Source of the DNA: Parelaphostrongylus tenuis
Taxonomy: Eukaryota; Nematoda; Chromadorea; Rhabditida; Metastrongylidae
Direction: 5' to 3'
Assembly: GCA_019055375.1 (NCBI GenBank)
Contig: JAHQIW010006392.1
Coordinates: 124,001-188,000, forward strand
Length of the DNA: 64,000 bases
In this document: piece by piece, positions 1 through 12,394 of the stretch
How the letters are laid out: each line of letters starts with the position of its first letter
How positions within the stretch are numbered: the first letter of the stretch is position 1
The notes under the pieces: model-generated
The model's database searches: none
What the model saw: the letters and a program-made list of their open reading frames with translations, nothing else
What the model was told of the DNA's origin: nothing
Program-made: the position numbers and the translations under genes

Positions 1-469
1 ATCAAACGTTCGATTGAGTGAAGAGCAGTTCACAAAACTAGCTTCCATTCAGTAACACTAGAATGATTATCTACATTTATAGAGTTGATGTAAATTTGCA
101 TTTTGTAAAGAGATTTCTCTGATAGTGGCCACTACTTCTGGCAATTCAAAAGTTTTGCACCTTGAAATGTCTTGTTAAAAAGTCCACCATTTCGAGATAG
201 TAAAGGCAACAATGATAAGAGTACCGATTGCAATGTTGGAGTTTCGATAAACACGACTGCATGCTTCTTTATCAAAACACAACATCTTAAGCTGGCTTCT
301 GTGTAATTCATCTTGAATTCACAATAAGTAAAGTATTTGCGGGGTTGATACTTTCGCAGGTTCATAGAAGAGATTTTACCCCCACACCGTAATCGTATAT
401 ATCTGAAATAATAAAAGTTCCTGACGGTGTTCATCTCCGAGGAATGCGCCATGCATTCGACTTCATCAA

Positions 470-695
470 GCATCGCCGGGGTGACTGAATGCATATGAAG
501 CCTTTACAATGACTCACGATGGCCTACCGATGTGTCAAATCAGTGCTGCCATCCTCCCAGACACGTCTGGTAGCAATTCGCCGACCATGGAGAGATGGAA
601 GACTTGGTGAGCTCAGTGCACACAGTGAAACTGTCCACCACGTGTGCATCGCAGAACACTTCTAACCGTTGCGCTACACTAGTCTATATAAAATT
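470..695 (-). repeat. tRNA-derived SINE (family 1), degraded
   Basis: On the minus strand a tRNA-like head (GTAGCGCAACGGTTAGAAGT, near 675-695) is followed by a body shared with the copies near 8290-8625 and 39553-39850, including gtgctgccatcctcccaga (+ strand) and the trailing gaatgcatatgaagcctt. No open frame is expected. Confidence 0.6.
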
Positions 696-1207
696 ATTGC
701 GTACTAATCTGCGGAATCTACTCGCTGAACTACTTTTGTGTTCGAAATACGAGCCATTGCGCTCCAAAGTGGGATGATGTGTGGGCTTAGGAACATTGGA
801 ATTTTGTCTTAGTAGAATAGGATAACATCTATCTTGCTGGCAAAATTCTGTAGACTCCAGTGGTTTTAATGATTATCTTAGAGTTCATTATGTAATGGGT
901 AATTTTGGCTCAAATTACGAACAGCCATTTTTTTCTATGTCAATGGACTGCGTCTCTAGCATTATGTCTTGACGTGTGGAGGAACGGGAAAATGTGGGAG
1001 ATATCGTTTATAAGATGCATTACAACTAAATTTGATATATTAAAATATTGTCTATTAGAGGTAGTACCGGTGTGATTACTGTTATTGATATTACTATTTT
1101 CATTCTATTTGCCAATGTCGTGGTCATGATATTTCTGTCATTTCTAGTTCTTTTCATTTCTTTCGACCTCACAAGATGCTGTGGAAAAACTTGAAGCTAA
1201 CTACTCA
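696..1207. other. No gene recognised
   Basis: AT-rich sequence without a convincing exon. It is present in copy 1 only; the matching place in copy 2 holds an RTE fragment. Confidence 0.5.
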
Positions 1208-2864
1208 ACGAATCTCGCCATTTGAAGCAAATTACAAAAGTATATACGGTGGCAGCACGGTGTGGAACCGCAATTACTTTTGCATCAACCGAATTTATTT
1301 TGTCGCAGGCAGCGCGGCGTCGCTCTCACGTAGTGTAAATGCAGTGTCGCGTCTCGGGACAAATTTGTATTACTCGCCGTAATGTAAGCAAGAGATCTAC
1401 TTCGTCAATATAGGGTTTTAGGAGGTATTATCATTACTAAATAATGGAAAACCACTTGTGAGACTTTTGTGAGGATTTCCGAAGAAATGTCGCCCATCGG
1501 TTGAAAAATTCCTTATGATTCATTGCTGAAACCACATTTTTGCAAAGAGAGACATGCTTCTAACTGTGATATAGCACTTTTCTCAATTCATTTCCAATTT
1601 TGCCGTTACTCAACACCTTGAGAAATGTGAATTTTGAAGCTATGATTGCTTTTGTAGGTCTTTATGGTACGTTCTGATATAACAAAAAAAAAGATTATGT
1701 TTCGCATTCGAGGTGATTAGCCATAACTTGTTCAAATTTCACCGCGGATTTACCTGTATTTGCAGAAAAAATTCCAATTTTTGGATTATTTGATCTCCTC
1801 AAATGGATAAAATATCACCACTTTCTATTATAAACTTTGTGTCTGAGCGCATCTTATTACTTATAGCATACAACTCGTTTTTTGTTGCCTTCTTGAAGAT
1901 CGTAGAATAATGATTGGACACGTCTCTTTGCAATCTCGAAGATAGCCTGGTTGTGGTGTTTCATAGGGCAACTGCGTTCCCCCTCCTCACCTTATTGCAT
2001 AATATTGTACTACACTGCATCGAATAAGTCCTACTGTCAACATACTCGTCTCTGCTTATCGAGCAAACACGTAATTGTTTGAATATTAACCCTTTGCAGA
2101 CGGCATTTGATCGATTTTTACGAGCGACGTGCGATTTCCGTTAGTTAATAAGAATTTTTTTTATTCTGTTCAATGGAAATTTTAGGTTTCTCGCATTATT
2201 TGATACTTCGTTATTTTGTCCATACGCTCATATACTTTCCGTGCAAATATGGAAACTTAGCTCTTTAGCTGGCACGAGATGTTTAAATCGATATGTAAAA
2301 CACTGGTGAAAAGTTTTTGCGTCAATGAAGCAATCTTTGTTTTTTATCATTTTTTGAGTTTTTGAGTTTAAATCAAAGCGCTTCAAGAGTTTTTCATGTG
2401 AATAATTTCAGACTTTATACTATGATCGCGACATTAACTTCGAAATCTTCATAGTTATGCTATCGTTTCTATGTGTGTGTAGTACATTGCTTTGTCAAAA
2501 TTTAGGACTCCCTGTGGATTTTATTTCCAAACAAACATAGGCTATGGTATCTTTGAAATGTTCTTCATCCTTGTAAAGGCAGTACATCTTCCTACTCTGG
2601 CGATTTTCGTCTCAACTAATCGTGGAAATCATTCTGTGCTATGTTCTGTAGATGTTCTTTTTGACAGTCATCAAATGATTACGAAATAACAACATCCTCA
2701 AAAGTTTGATAGTAACTGAATCACCGATATCAATCTTTCTGGAGAGCCGCTTTCAAGAATCGCTCAATAGAGTGTTGAAACCACCGTTTTGAGCAGGCAC
2801 TTTTTCTTTCGGTCTATCAGGAGTTACTATTGTTGAACACTCAGAAAGCTACTTGCTCCGCTTA
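1208..2864. other. Intronic or intergenic duplicated sequence
   Basis: Aligns with 45368-45992 and 47090-48110 with many small indels. The two copies do not preserve any reading frame, which argues against coding. A TTAACCCTTTGCAGACGG string at 2088-2105 resembles a piggyBac-type transposon end, but no opposite end was found. Confidence 0.6.
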
Positions 2865-3700
2865 TTAGGTGTACAACTATGACTCCGTCGTTGTTTTGCT
2901 ATACTGATAGTAAGAATCAAGATAAGCGAAAGTTTTTCTTCAAATTGCCTTAAAAACGCTTTTTATTTACATATTTTGATATACAAATTATTTCACATGA
3001 TGGTTTTTATAGGAGTTTGAAGATGAAGACTTTTGCACCCAAAAAAGTCATTTCTTTCAAAATTTGCTATTTTACAGTTTGAATTTTGTAATCCAAGTAG
3101 TAATCTGGCTACGCAATGCCGGAATAGTGAGGCGAATAAAATAAAGCCTTTCAAAACCTTCCACCTTAGCTCTTTTATGACGTTTTCGATCGGTTTTGCA
3201 ACATAAAGTCGAGCGTTGATATGCAGCAGAACTGCAAATCCGGATTGTTATATTTTTTAATATGATTTTTACAACAAAATTGCATGATTTTGGTACTGTT
3301 CATTTGCTCGCTTTCTTGCCAATATTTTGGTATACAACTTTCCTGTACTTGCTTTGAGATGGAGCGCGCTACAAGCTCTAATTAATCCTGCGCGCCCTTT
3401 TACTAGCAATTTCCCCTACGCGCTATCCGTGCATGAGTAGCAAGCGAACTTGCTCCCTCGACAGCTCCATCTTGAAGCAAGTATAGACAGGTTGTAAATC
3501 AAAATGTTCACAAGAAAATACGCACTTGAGCAGTATTAAATCAAACGATTTCAGTTATTTTTAGTTAAATATATTCAAAGTAAAGTTTCCACAAGTTGGG
3601 TTCTCTGGGTACAAGGTCGTCATTTTCAAAGTCTTATGAAAACATGCTATGAAATTTTTTCTACGAAAAATATTCATTTTCATGCCTTGTGGTCTTCATT
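2865..3700 (-). mobile_element. Mariner-related foldback element, copy in duplication copy 1
   Basis: Begins with ttaggtgtac followed by a gactccg motif, as in the copies at 17935 and 26383. Internally it carries a decayed minus-strand mariner segment (near 3110-3220) and the conserved mid-section around 3350-3490, where two gcaagtata-like stretches face each other. Its right inverted end is worn. The sister copy is at 48110-48930. Confidence 0.6.
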
Positions 3701-4373
3701 TTTTCTCGTCTACATACATCGTTAGCAGGCGCGCGTTTCGCGCAGCCACTTTCCTTGCTTGTGAAAGATGGGTAAAGAGGTAGTGGACGAGTTTGTTTTT
3801 GTGACTTTGCCTGATTCCACTTTCTTATGTAACCATCTATGCTAAGCTTTACTTCAATGTTCAGATATTGTAACCACTCTCATGTTGATTGCCCTCCGAT
3901 AAATTTCTATATGCTTGACCCTTCTTCAAATAGTATGGCATATTCACTCATTTCCACTCATGTGAGAGCAGGAACTTCAATAAAAAGTCAGCGATATTTT
4001 CACAAGGTATGCTTGTGTGCTAAATCTACGGCGAGTTCCTTTTCGAGAAGCAGCTCGTCCTTAGAGGAGGTAGTGAAGCACTTCACCTCCAGGCACTGAT
4101 TGACTCCCATTCACTTACGTATTCGGCACCACACTCTTCCTCAACACGTACTGATATGCTCGTACTTGAGCAGTCGTTTGGGGACAACGAGCAAATATTG
4201 TTGTTTATTTATTTACCAGCCATCTTTACATCTTCAGTAGGTACCCCAACAATTCTTGCAATCTATCTATATTCTTACAATCATCATCCACAAAAATTTT
4301 CGAAGTTTTCCAAGTCGCTTCAAGTGTTGGCTCCAGTAACGCTGGCTTAACGAAAAGGAATTTTGTCGTCTGA

Positions 4374-4400
4374 CGTTTCGACGTCTTCTCTTCTTCAGAG
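4374..4400 (-). other. Penelope-type CUGAAGAAG...GAAACG hairpin
   Basis: The minus strand reads CTGAAGAAG, a short stem-forming spacer, then CGAAACGTC. Such hammerhead-like pieces accompany Penelope-like elements elsewhere in this window. The extra A after CUGAAGA breaks an ideal hammerhead stem II, so activity is doubtful. The duplicated copy lies at about 49608-49640. Confidence 0.45.
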
Positions 4401-5158
4401 CCGATGATTCGAGTCTGTTGTTTGAAGTCTTTTGTATCTACTAAGATCCTTACCTTCCTCGTCGCTCAAGTGGCATCTTTTTCGTTAAGCACCGTTCCAA
4501 TGTAAAGAACTTCATTAAGCGATGCTCTCACATACGAAGCTTAATGATACTGATTGCGGGTTAATAATGTTTTGGCTATCACCGCACAGATCCTGCAGTA
4601 GTTGATGTCATTATTGGCGGGCACAGGACGTGATAATAATTTTAAAGCCGACATTCTTTCAACCCTTTCAAACTAGGCTTTCAATCAACTATATTTTTGA
4701 TGACTAAACCAACAGAACGAGATTGACAAAAGTTTTTGTTGAGTATTTTCGTGTTCATCTTGAACGTCGCATAATGCCAGTCGAGTCCATCCTTCTTTTA
4801 ATGCTGAGATAGCCGTGCTGTAGCGTGTACTAAAGTTGATTCAGCAAAGGCGTTCTCAGTCAAGTCATGTATAAGATCTCGCATCGCGGACGAAAAGGCT
4901 AGCAATCTTAACCAAATTCATTAGTATAATTCCCGTAATTAGTGGCATCATTGCCACTCGGTTTTTTGCCCTCGTTGTATTTTTGGATTCCATAACCTAG
5001 ATAAGACATTGTACTAGTGGGAAAATAATAATATTGGCTGTCCACGTTATGAGAAATATATGTGCTTATTTTTTTCGTACTCCAATGATCCGTCTTCATT
5101 GGCAGTGTGGGCTCCGGCACAATTTCCATTTTTTTAGTGCATATATTTGAATTTACGA

Positions 5159-5160
<2 letters not shown>

Positions 5161-5212
<52 letters not shown>
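5161..5212. repeat. (TA)n microsatellite
   Basis: An uninterrupted run of 26 TA units just upstream of the first paralogue exon. The counterpart at 50370-50422 is interrupted by CA dinucleotides. Confidence 0.97.
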
Positions 5213-5216
<4 letters not shown>

Positions 5217-5301
5217 TGATACAAATACATCTGCTTATTTTTGATCGGCAGTCGGTTTGTGTATGAAAGCTTACTTGTTACGATACGAGTTAGGTATTTA
5301 G

Positions 5302-5945
5302 ATGTTGGATATGATTTGCCCACTGAATAACACATCATTTCAACTATCGGATCTAAAAAAGTCACCGCTAAGCGTACGTCTGCTGAATGCCCTCGTGAAC
5401 TGGCGCAAGTTCTACGCGCAAGAAGTCACCGAAGGTTTGTTGTAGATATCGTGTTCGAATTTAGTGTTCCTGTTTTAACATGAATATTGCACGATATGTA
5501 GCATATTTTCACTATATGATACTTCTATAATCTCCAGTTAATGTATTTGCTATTTTCACAATATAAGGTAAAGGCGAAAACATAGCAATATGACTGTAGG
5601 ATCTGAACGAGTGCTAGATGAGACAGGAAGAGAGCTGTCTGATTGGGAACGCTTCTGCTCGGAGGAATATGAGACGATGATGGAGAACGAGGAAGAATTT
5701 GATGAGAATTTGTAAGTAAAAAAAGTTACATTACAAGAGTTCTCAACTTAACCATTCAGTTCAACTAGATTCTTATACTGGTTGTTAGTGTTGACGCGCA
5801 TTTTTGCTTTCAAGGATCAAATCATGCTATAATTCTTTCATTATACAGATAATAAAAAGGAGTTGTTGGTTAATAGTGATATAAGTCATAATCTTTTAGT
5901 TGTGTCTATTTGGACGATGATGAACCGCCCAACGCTTCGGTATAG
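5302..5945 (+). CDS. PPP2R3: C-terminal three exons of a second PPP2R3-like paralogue (upstream part off the window)
   Basis: Exons 5302-5434, 5600-5711 and 5900-5945 have exactly the lengths (133, 112, 46 nt), phases and GT-AG sites of the last three exons of the gene ending at 51156. They read MLDMICPLNNTSFQLSDLKK, GSERVLDETGRELSDWERFC, SEEYETMMENEEEFDENF and CVYLDDDEPPNASV, then stop. There are no frameshifts or stops, so the paralogue may be functional, but its N-terminal exons would lie left of position 1. It could instead be an orphan 3' fragment captured by the duplication; the intact frame over 291 nt leans toward a working gene. It lies in copy 1 of the segmental duplication, downstream of a long TA repeat. 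Confidence 0.8.
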
Positions 5946-6939
5946 TTAAGATGTTAAGATTTTCCAACCATTTTCTTTCTCTGCAATAACGGATTTGCAT
6001 CTGATCTTGATTATGGTTACCAAGCTACAAAGGTTCTTGGTATGGTGGCCACCATTACCCACGGATAATTGAGCTAGTCGAGTGAAACAGACGTGCGCAT
6101 ATCATGATTACGGTTCCGTCCACTCAGGTAAATTCAATAGTCTGTGTCATCATCTTCTTCTCCGTTTTTTTCCCTTTTTTTTGTCTTTCTTTTATTTATG
6201 CTTCAACCATTCTCGTTTTAGCGATTTCTGTATGTTCTTGTCATATAAAAATGTATCGTTGATGCTCCTTTGCAATGTAAATTTGTGCTCAATAGCCCTT
6301 GATTTCCTGAATGCGGTTCGACTATTCATTGTTCCAAGATGCACTTTTAATCTTTGAATTCACTAGTGAATTGCTCACTAACATTACAGAGAATGTTTGA
6401 AATGTTGAAGTCATAGTAGAATTACTGAGCGGGCCGATTATTGCATGCGTTTATCTGTTTTTGTTTGTATAAAAGATTTCCTTTAAGTTTTACAATCTGA
6501 GATTAAAAAGTAAATATAGAAATAAATTTGATAATGCTACCCTAGTTTAACAAATGCAAACACCATGATCTGTCATTTCGTTCAATTTTTTATTTCAGAT
6601 AGTATATATTTTATATAGTATATACGCACATCCTGTTTTGCTTTTATAGAGGGCGCGTATATCTGCAATACACACTCAATCGCTCTCTGGTACACGCATC
6701 GTGCTCACCGACCTTTCATCGCTCAGGGATCGGCGGGATAGAATCAGATTACACTTTACGGTCTTCATTCATCAGATGGCTTCTGAATTGATTATAAAGG
6801 CCACGTTATTTATCATTCCTACGATATATTATGAAGTTGATCCCATGGCGCCATCCCTCATCAATCAACGCCAGGTGCTTTATCGAGCGCTAAAGACCGA
6901 CTTTCTGGTAGCTCGATAATATTTTTATTCGAGGGTCAC

Positions 6940-7010
6940 GTGTGCCACAGTGGCTAGAGACGCCCCACAACTTACACGTGTTCGTTAATTCAATCTAGCG
7001 CCCAGGCTCA
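6940..7010 (+). repeat. tRNA-like SINE head fragment
   Basis: The sequence around gccacagtggctagagacgc resembles a tRNA A-box region of the family-1 SINEs, followed by tctagcgcccaggctcatca. The matching fragment in duplication copy 2 is at 52145-52215. Confidence 0.4.
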
Positions 7011-7959
7011 TCAAGCTAAATTCCGGCGGGCATTAATGAATTACTACCACGCCGTAACATGTTCTCTAATGTGTGAGAAATATCCTTCCAATCTTCAAAA
7101 CATCGAGCAACTAAGACACTCTTTTGAGAGTATGAGCAGCTGGTTGAATTGATAAAAAATACATAATTCTACGAGCAGTTCAAGAGTGGCTTACATTGTG
7201 AAGTCGTTTGACACAATTGTACAAAGTCAGGTAATTACAGATGTGCTGCTTCGTTGTGCGCACCATAGGTGAACTGGAAATATTTTGACATTGAGTAAAT
7301 GAGGTGGTATAAAAATTAGCAGTTAGGGAAAGATGATGAGAAATCATCCCAATCCCGTTCGTAAATCTAACAATTGGCGACATGTATGAGCTTATCCCAT
7401 AATGTGCCGTACGTACGCTAATATGACTATCATAATACACAAGGAAGAGCACACACACAACGAACAGAGTGAATTCATTACACCGAAAGATTCAGGAAAA
7501 AAATGGAAGGAAATTAAATCAGGGAAGTATTACAACGCGATACCGAAATTTCTCCTGGTGGCTGGTAATTAACCCGCTCACGACTGCGTGTCCCATATAT
7601 GGGACACTGATTGCCTCCTCGGTAGGGTATAGTTTGTATTGGCACCGCTGTAACGCAAATATGGGAATTTATTTCTAAATTTGAGGTAATAAGGGGCACC
7701 TCTGTGATTGAATGATAGGTTATAGCAAAAGATGCTTCTATAAATTGCTTTTATATGTAGATCTTTCATTTAGCTAAAAAATCCCTATGTTTGCAAGATA
7801 TAATCACATCACTTCAGAAGGAAACATATTCCTGATTGTTGTTGAAATCTATTTCATTTTGTTTATATTCTGCAAATCGGTGTCATTTGTTTAACAAGTG
7901 CGAGATTGTTATTAGTAGCATTTATTAAAAACTTTTCGTCACAGAATATCATTCAGTAC

Positions 7960-8265
7960 ATTGAAGGAATTGGTGACGTTTCGGCGGTATCGTCTTCTTC
8001 GGAGCCTGAAATGGTCAAGTTGACTAACAGTTTAGTCGGTCAAATACTTGTATTCCAGTAAAGTTCAACGTGATAAGCAACATTCTGATGCGCACGATGA
8101 AAGCTTTTTTTTCAAAAATACTCACTAATTAGCTAGCTTTAGGTCTTCCACTCATTAGAGACAAACCGCACAGATTCTTGCTTAGATAAGAATGTACCTG
8201 GCCCAGGCCAGAAAATCATAGCTCGAGGTATGTCGCGAGGTCACGCGTGATTAACACTGTGCTTG
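7960..8265 (-). mobile_element. Penelope-like element 3' fragment
   Basis: On the minus strand it shows an ITRDL-type peptide end (gttaatcacgcgtgacctcg) and then, 250 nt on, the GAAGAAGACGATACCGCC hairpin followed by GAAACG. This is the order seen in the better Penelope copies at 11.7-12.3 and 28.3-29.2 kb. Confidence 0.5.
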
Positions 8266-8289
8266 CGGTTAATCTTAGAATTTTTCGCA

Positions 8290-8625
8290 TTCATCCGCAG
8301 ATTGCACATTGGCTCGTATAAAAAAACAAGGGATGAAGCTTTCAGCGTTGATCAGTCCCTGAGAGATGCCCGTTCATTCGTCTTCAAATTTAGCTTCGTT
8401 TGAGATGTTGAATGCATATCTGGCCTTTACAGCGACCCGCAGAGGTCCACTTCTGTATCGGTGCAGTGCTGATTATCCTCCCAGAGAAGTCTGGAACCAG
8501 GCTGGTACCTGTTCACCCACCCCGAAGGGATAAATGGCCTGGTGAGCCATGAGCGCGAAGTCAAACCATTGACTTTATGTGTAACGCAGAGCACCTCTAA
8601 CCACTACGCCATGTGCGATCCTTGG
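8290..8625 (-). repeat. tRNA-derived SINE (family 1)
   Basis: The minus strand begins with a tRNA-like head (ATGGCGTAGTGGTTAGAGGT, with a GGTTTGACTTC B-box-like element) and ends near gatcaacgctgaaagctt. It shares its body with 39553-39850. It immediately follows the Penelope fragment. Confidence 0.7.
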
Positions 8626-9075
8626 CTAGTTTATCTTGTGACAAATGTGAAAGCACCACATGTTCTAAGTCTGATAGAACAGCCAATCCATCGCACTGTC
8701 GAGGTATTAAGCTACGATTCTGGAAGTATCCGAGTCTTTTTCGTCAGCAACAATTATATATAATTCAAAATGGGCATGTACTTATATGAAGATGCATAGA
8801 GATGCTCAGTTGACCGGAATTCCATGTAGTAATGGGCCTTTGATACCACTTCATTTGAAGGCACAAACGCTGGTTGTCTTCATTTCTTCGATGGTGGTGT
8901 TTTTGCCGCTCAGAATTATTCTGGTAGGTATTGATGCTGCCCGTTCTGCATCAGACTCTCTCACAGCGGTCACGTGTATAACACTACAAATCAACTAGAT
9001 CCTCGTACTTGAGCACTACGCCACCTTGACACATGTCCGTCGCTCATCGAGGGGTAGGATTTTGTTCGAATGCAC

Positions 9076-9718
9076 CTATCTTGACAATTCCCCGTTACTT
9101 TCTTGATCTTCCGATTCATACTGCCTCTCATCGCCTGAGTTACTTTCTCCAGAGCTAATATCTGTCACGAGTTCGTTCTTTTTCATGTTTACATCAACAT
9201 TGCCACCGGCCACCTCATTGTCACTCTTTACCAGCATATGATTGGGGAACATACTCTTCGTGAATACGTGACAAAACATTCTTTCAAAGTATAACTCAGG
9301 TATACTTTTTTCCGCCACATCTTTCAAGTATAACTCAGGCATACTTTTTTCCCACACCTTAACAGTCGACATCAATAGTGTACAAAGATCTGACTTTTCT
9401 TGCATTAAACTTCGCGGTATGAGTGGAGGAAGATAATCATTGTAAGAAGATGGCGGGCCAGGAGGACTCTGATGCACTGATGGTCTACCAAAACCGCTTT
9501 CTTGTGGTCATATCGAGATTATTCTGAAAGTGTATAGCTTTAGAAAGTATAAGAAATCGTTTGAAAACACTGCAACGAAAAAATAAGGAAAAAGGATCAA
9601 AATCAATGGACATGCCCAGTGGCAAAGGTTGCAAAGACAAATAATGCTCCCAGTGAAGTATGAGAATGACATGAGGTGAATACCCAAAAAACCATAAACA
9701 AGTTCTGTTGTATAACAC
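9076..9718 (-). pseudogene. Unidentified transposon-like ORF pair
   Basis: Two adjacent minus-strand open segments (9485-9718, 77 codons; 9076-9477, 133 codons), separated by a stop. The first contains FKRFLILSKAIHFQNNLDM, which resembles the start of a piggyBac-type DDE domain, but weakly. The second ends in an acidic tail (SSGESNSGDERQYESEDQES) and includes a tandemly repeated EKSMPELY/EKSIPELY block. It lies in the insertion specific to duplication copy 1. Function unknown. Confidence 0.25.
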
Positions 9719-10494
9719 TGTAAAGTCTCAAGTACTGAAGTGCATTATTGATTTAGAAATTGTTGAGAGTTGTCGGCGAAGTAGCATCGCATGCAGTGAA
9801 CAGCACTATTATCGAGAAATCATTCTTTTTCTAGTTATAAAACGCCAGGGTGAATTATGTCTTCAGTAAGGAATGAAATCAAAACTAAAAAAACTTTTGT
9901 CGAAATATTTAACTTGAGAGGTACGTTGATATTATGATTGGTTATCTGATTATTTCTTCATTAAAGGTAGTATTGAGAGGTGAATTGTTGCTGACATGCG
10001 GAATGAATTGTAAACATGATTGAAATATAAGTGAATGAAGAATATGGCCTAACAAATTCTGTAATAGTTCGAAATACGATGTTTTCTAAGCATCTGGTTA
10101 TCTCCAATGGAAATGTGACGCTTCAGAAGAAGCATTGAAGTTGTTTCCACTACTATTCAAAGCCTTATTGAGGTCTCTTCTATCACATCTACCATTTACT
10201 GATCAAACCTCATTTGGTGGAGAAGAAAACCTAATTTTCTATAGCAAACTACTAATATGTCATTGTAATACGTCGCTCTCGGCGCACAGAAATCAGTATG
10301 GTTCTGTACGGATCAAATCAGGACAATGCACCTTAGCTTTTATCAAAATCAGTTTGCAGTGATTAGAAAAAACATGCGTGGTTTGCTATGGGTTAGACGA
10401 TGATGATTCGGTTAACTCAATATCATCAGTGGAGGTCAGTTGTCTGTTTCAATCAGTAAGCACTATATAGGGTTTCTTTAGGCATAAACACTTC

Positions 10495-10710
10495 TCATTA
10501 GTTTTGGCATCAAAGCAATAAAACACCAAATACTTTAATCAATATTTTGTCGATTGTTGTATAACCACGACCAAAATCATCAGCTAACAATAGATAGTCA
10601 GAGTCGGATTCTCTTCAAACACTTTGATGACGGCCACTCGATCAACCTCGCGTGGACGTACGGAACGCAGTAGGTCCTTCAAGGTCGTTTTGCAGGCACG
10701 AGACTCAGAA
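10495..10710 (-). pseudogene. Mariner-like transposase N-terminal relic
   Basis: The minus strand reads RPREVDRVAVIKVFEENPTL followed by a helix-turn-helix-like DDFGRGYTTIDKILIK after a stop. This resembles the second HTH of mariner transposases. The flank near 10500-10530 matches the flank of the relic at 33060-33100. Confidence 0.35.
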
Positions 10711-11172
10711 TTTGATTTGTATGCTTCCTAATTTGGGCATACCGCTTCTTTAAACACGAGTTAGGTTGGACCTTTATTATGCAGCGTCATCAGTGACTGA
10801 CTGATTGGAGAGCACGGAAATAGCTTCAATCCCGGTTTTATGTTGTTCCTTCTCAAAGAAATCTGGTAGTCAAGTGATTGGCGGTAACGCCCATTTCTGT
10901 CGTTTACTGCATAACCTTTCCTGCCTAGCTTTATAGCGCGGTTGATCTTGAAGTTCACGTAGACTGCACGTGATCCTACACAAGGTTGTCTTACCCGTTT
11001 GTTTACAACGCAAAGAACATAGATCCAATTTCAACAATAAGTGAGCAATATCCAAAAACGATATAGCTTTTAATACAGTAACTTCTGATGACCTACACCT
11101 TTCCCATTTAGTGCTTTTTAGCACTGGGAAGTTAAGTTATTTGTCTGAGAAGATTGAGTGTTACACAAAAAG

Positions 11173-11246
11173 CGACCTCAAGCGGGAGTTGAACCGCGTT
11201 TCACCCTTACGGAGAGCGCGTACACCACTACACTGCCAAAGGCACC
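11173..11246 (-). repeat. tRNA-like SINE head (family 2)
   Basis: The minus strand has A-box-like TTTGGCAGTGTAGTGGTG and B-box-like GGTTCAACTCC at tRNA-like spacing. Related copies are at 52897, 12395, 27497, 27748, 53160 and 63061. It does not fold as an intact tRNA. Confidence 0.6.
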
Positions 11247-11659
11247 GCTTTGCAAGAATCTCCGAGGTATGAACTTTCAAAACCCTCAGCAATCAACTCG
11301 GTTACGCATATAGAAAAAGCTCTCAGTTCAACTAAGCTTAATGCCAGTGTGTGCTTAAAAGGCCAAACCCTCTATAGCTGGTTGCTGAGTAAGTGGTCGT
11401 CCTCACTTTTACCATCAAAGGAGATTCTTTGGAACATAAATTGGGATATTTCATTGAGACTTAACTTATGTGACGATTTATAACAACTGCTTGCAATAAA
11501 TCCCAAGGCCGACTACTTATTAGTATATTAACCTCGGCATGGTTGGAACAATTCATTGTTTCTTTCTGTTTAGCCGTTCCGAGGTGTTATTGATATTAAT
11601 TATTGAATATTAGCAAAGCATACGACAATACAGTCAGTAATGCAGCTTGAATATACAAT

Positions 11660-12345
11660 ATTCGAGCTAACGTTTCGGCGGATTGCCTTCTTCATAGCCT
11701 AGAAAGATCGTCTAAATCTATAATCCACTATGCCAAAACCTTCATAACTCTAACAGAAAACGTTAGAAAAGGAATTTTGGATCACATAGCAGAAACTTCA
11801 TTTTGAAAACTCTCACCGTTTTGATGTTTGGGTCTATCAATTATTTATTGAAGACCAGCCGCTTAGTGTCAGTGCATCAGTGGGTTGTGCCTAATTCAGG
11901 CCAGAAAGATCAGCCTGAGTTATGGTTCGAGGTCACGCGTGATTACGACGCACTCCTCTTTTCGGTTCATTTTTGGGCCTTTGCTATATATCCAAAAGGC
12001 CTCCAAAGTTTTACGCGCAGATGTTTTTGATTCCTGTGCGAGGATCGTGAATTTGACGCCGAACATTACCCCTTCATGTTTTTTGTCCTTATGCGTGCCT
12101 AGTGGAATTTTTGAATCAGAGTTGCGTAACCCAACTAGGTGCTCTTTCACACAGAGAAATAGTGGGCTACCCGTTTTGCCATTGTACTCATGCCACGCAA
12201 GAGATTAGGTAAATTATAACCTATCTCATACAGTCGCCGTCTCTGCCGTTTGGGCAAACTTTGCAGTCATTGATTTCGCACAGGCTGTCATACCGTCGGT
12301 TGTGTCTTTGGAGATATTTCATCTATTGCTATCAAATTCGCAATG
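11660..12345 (-). pseudogene. Penelope-like element, 3' end with GIY-YIG remnant (left arm)
   Basis: The minus strand encodes EHLVGLRNSDSKIPLGTHKD, then GVMFGVKFTILAQES and TLEAFWIYSKGPK, ending ITRDLEP: the C-terminal part of the GIY-YIG endonuclease domain of Penelope-like retroelements. The GIY-YIG core itself is frameshifted here. It is followed downstream by the hairpin ending GAAACGTTAGC (11670-11705). It is the arm partner of 28261-29235. Confidence 0.65.
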
Positions 12346-12394
12346 TTATTATGTTTGAAGTATACCCAAGAGAATTGTGTGGTAAGCGAATATT

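Larger units (their letters stand above)
7540..11050. mobile_element. 3.5 kb repeat-rich insertion in duplication copy 1
   Basis: Absent at 52725-52770 of copy 2. It contains, left to right, a Penelope-type fragment, a SINE, an unknown minus-strand ORF pair and a mariner N-terminal relic. Near the left end, TTAACCCGCTC is followed by the palindrome GTCCCATATATGGGAC at 7590-7605. No matching right terminus was identified, so it is probably several nested insertions. Confidence 0.6.
1..11385. repeat. Segmental duplication, copy 1
   Basis: Directly repeated relative to 44112-53105. Matching blocks: 1-340 with 44112-44430; 1208-1850 with 45368-45992; 1851-7535 with 47090-52720; 11050-11385 with 52770-53105. 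Homology includes introns, exons, the TA tract and repeats, so this is a genomic duplication and not a retrocopy. Copy 1 continues beyond the left edge and is interrupted by about 3.5 kb of transposon-rich DNA at 7.54-11.05 kb. Confidence 0.9.

Noticed and set aside
2088..2105. piggyBac-like terminus TTAACCCTTTGC
   Set aside because: No opposite terminus or TTAA pair was found in either duplication copy.
4156..4350. Conserved 64-codon frame also seen at 49392-49586
   Set aside because: Similarity is explained by the segmental duplication. Changes between the copies do not favour silent sites by eye, and no domain is seen.
5153..5365. 70-codon minus frame ending in IYIYIY repeats
   Set aside because: It is the TA microsatellite translated, opposite the paralogue exon.
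6082..6357. 91-codon frame with a counterpart at 51293-51556
   Set aside because: Downstream of the gene's stop codon, hydrophobic and T-rich; the copies differ by indels.
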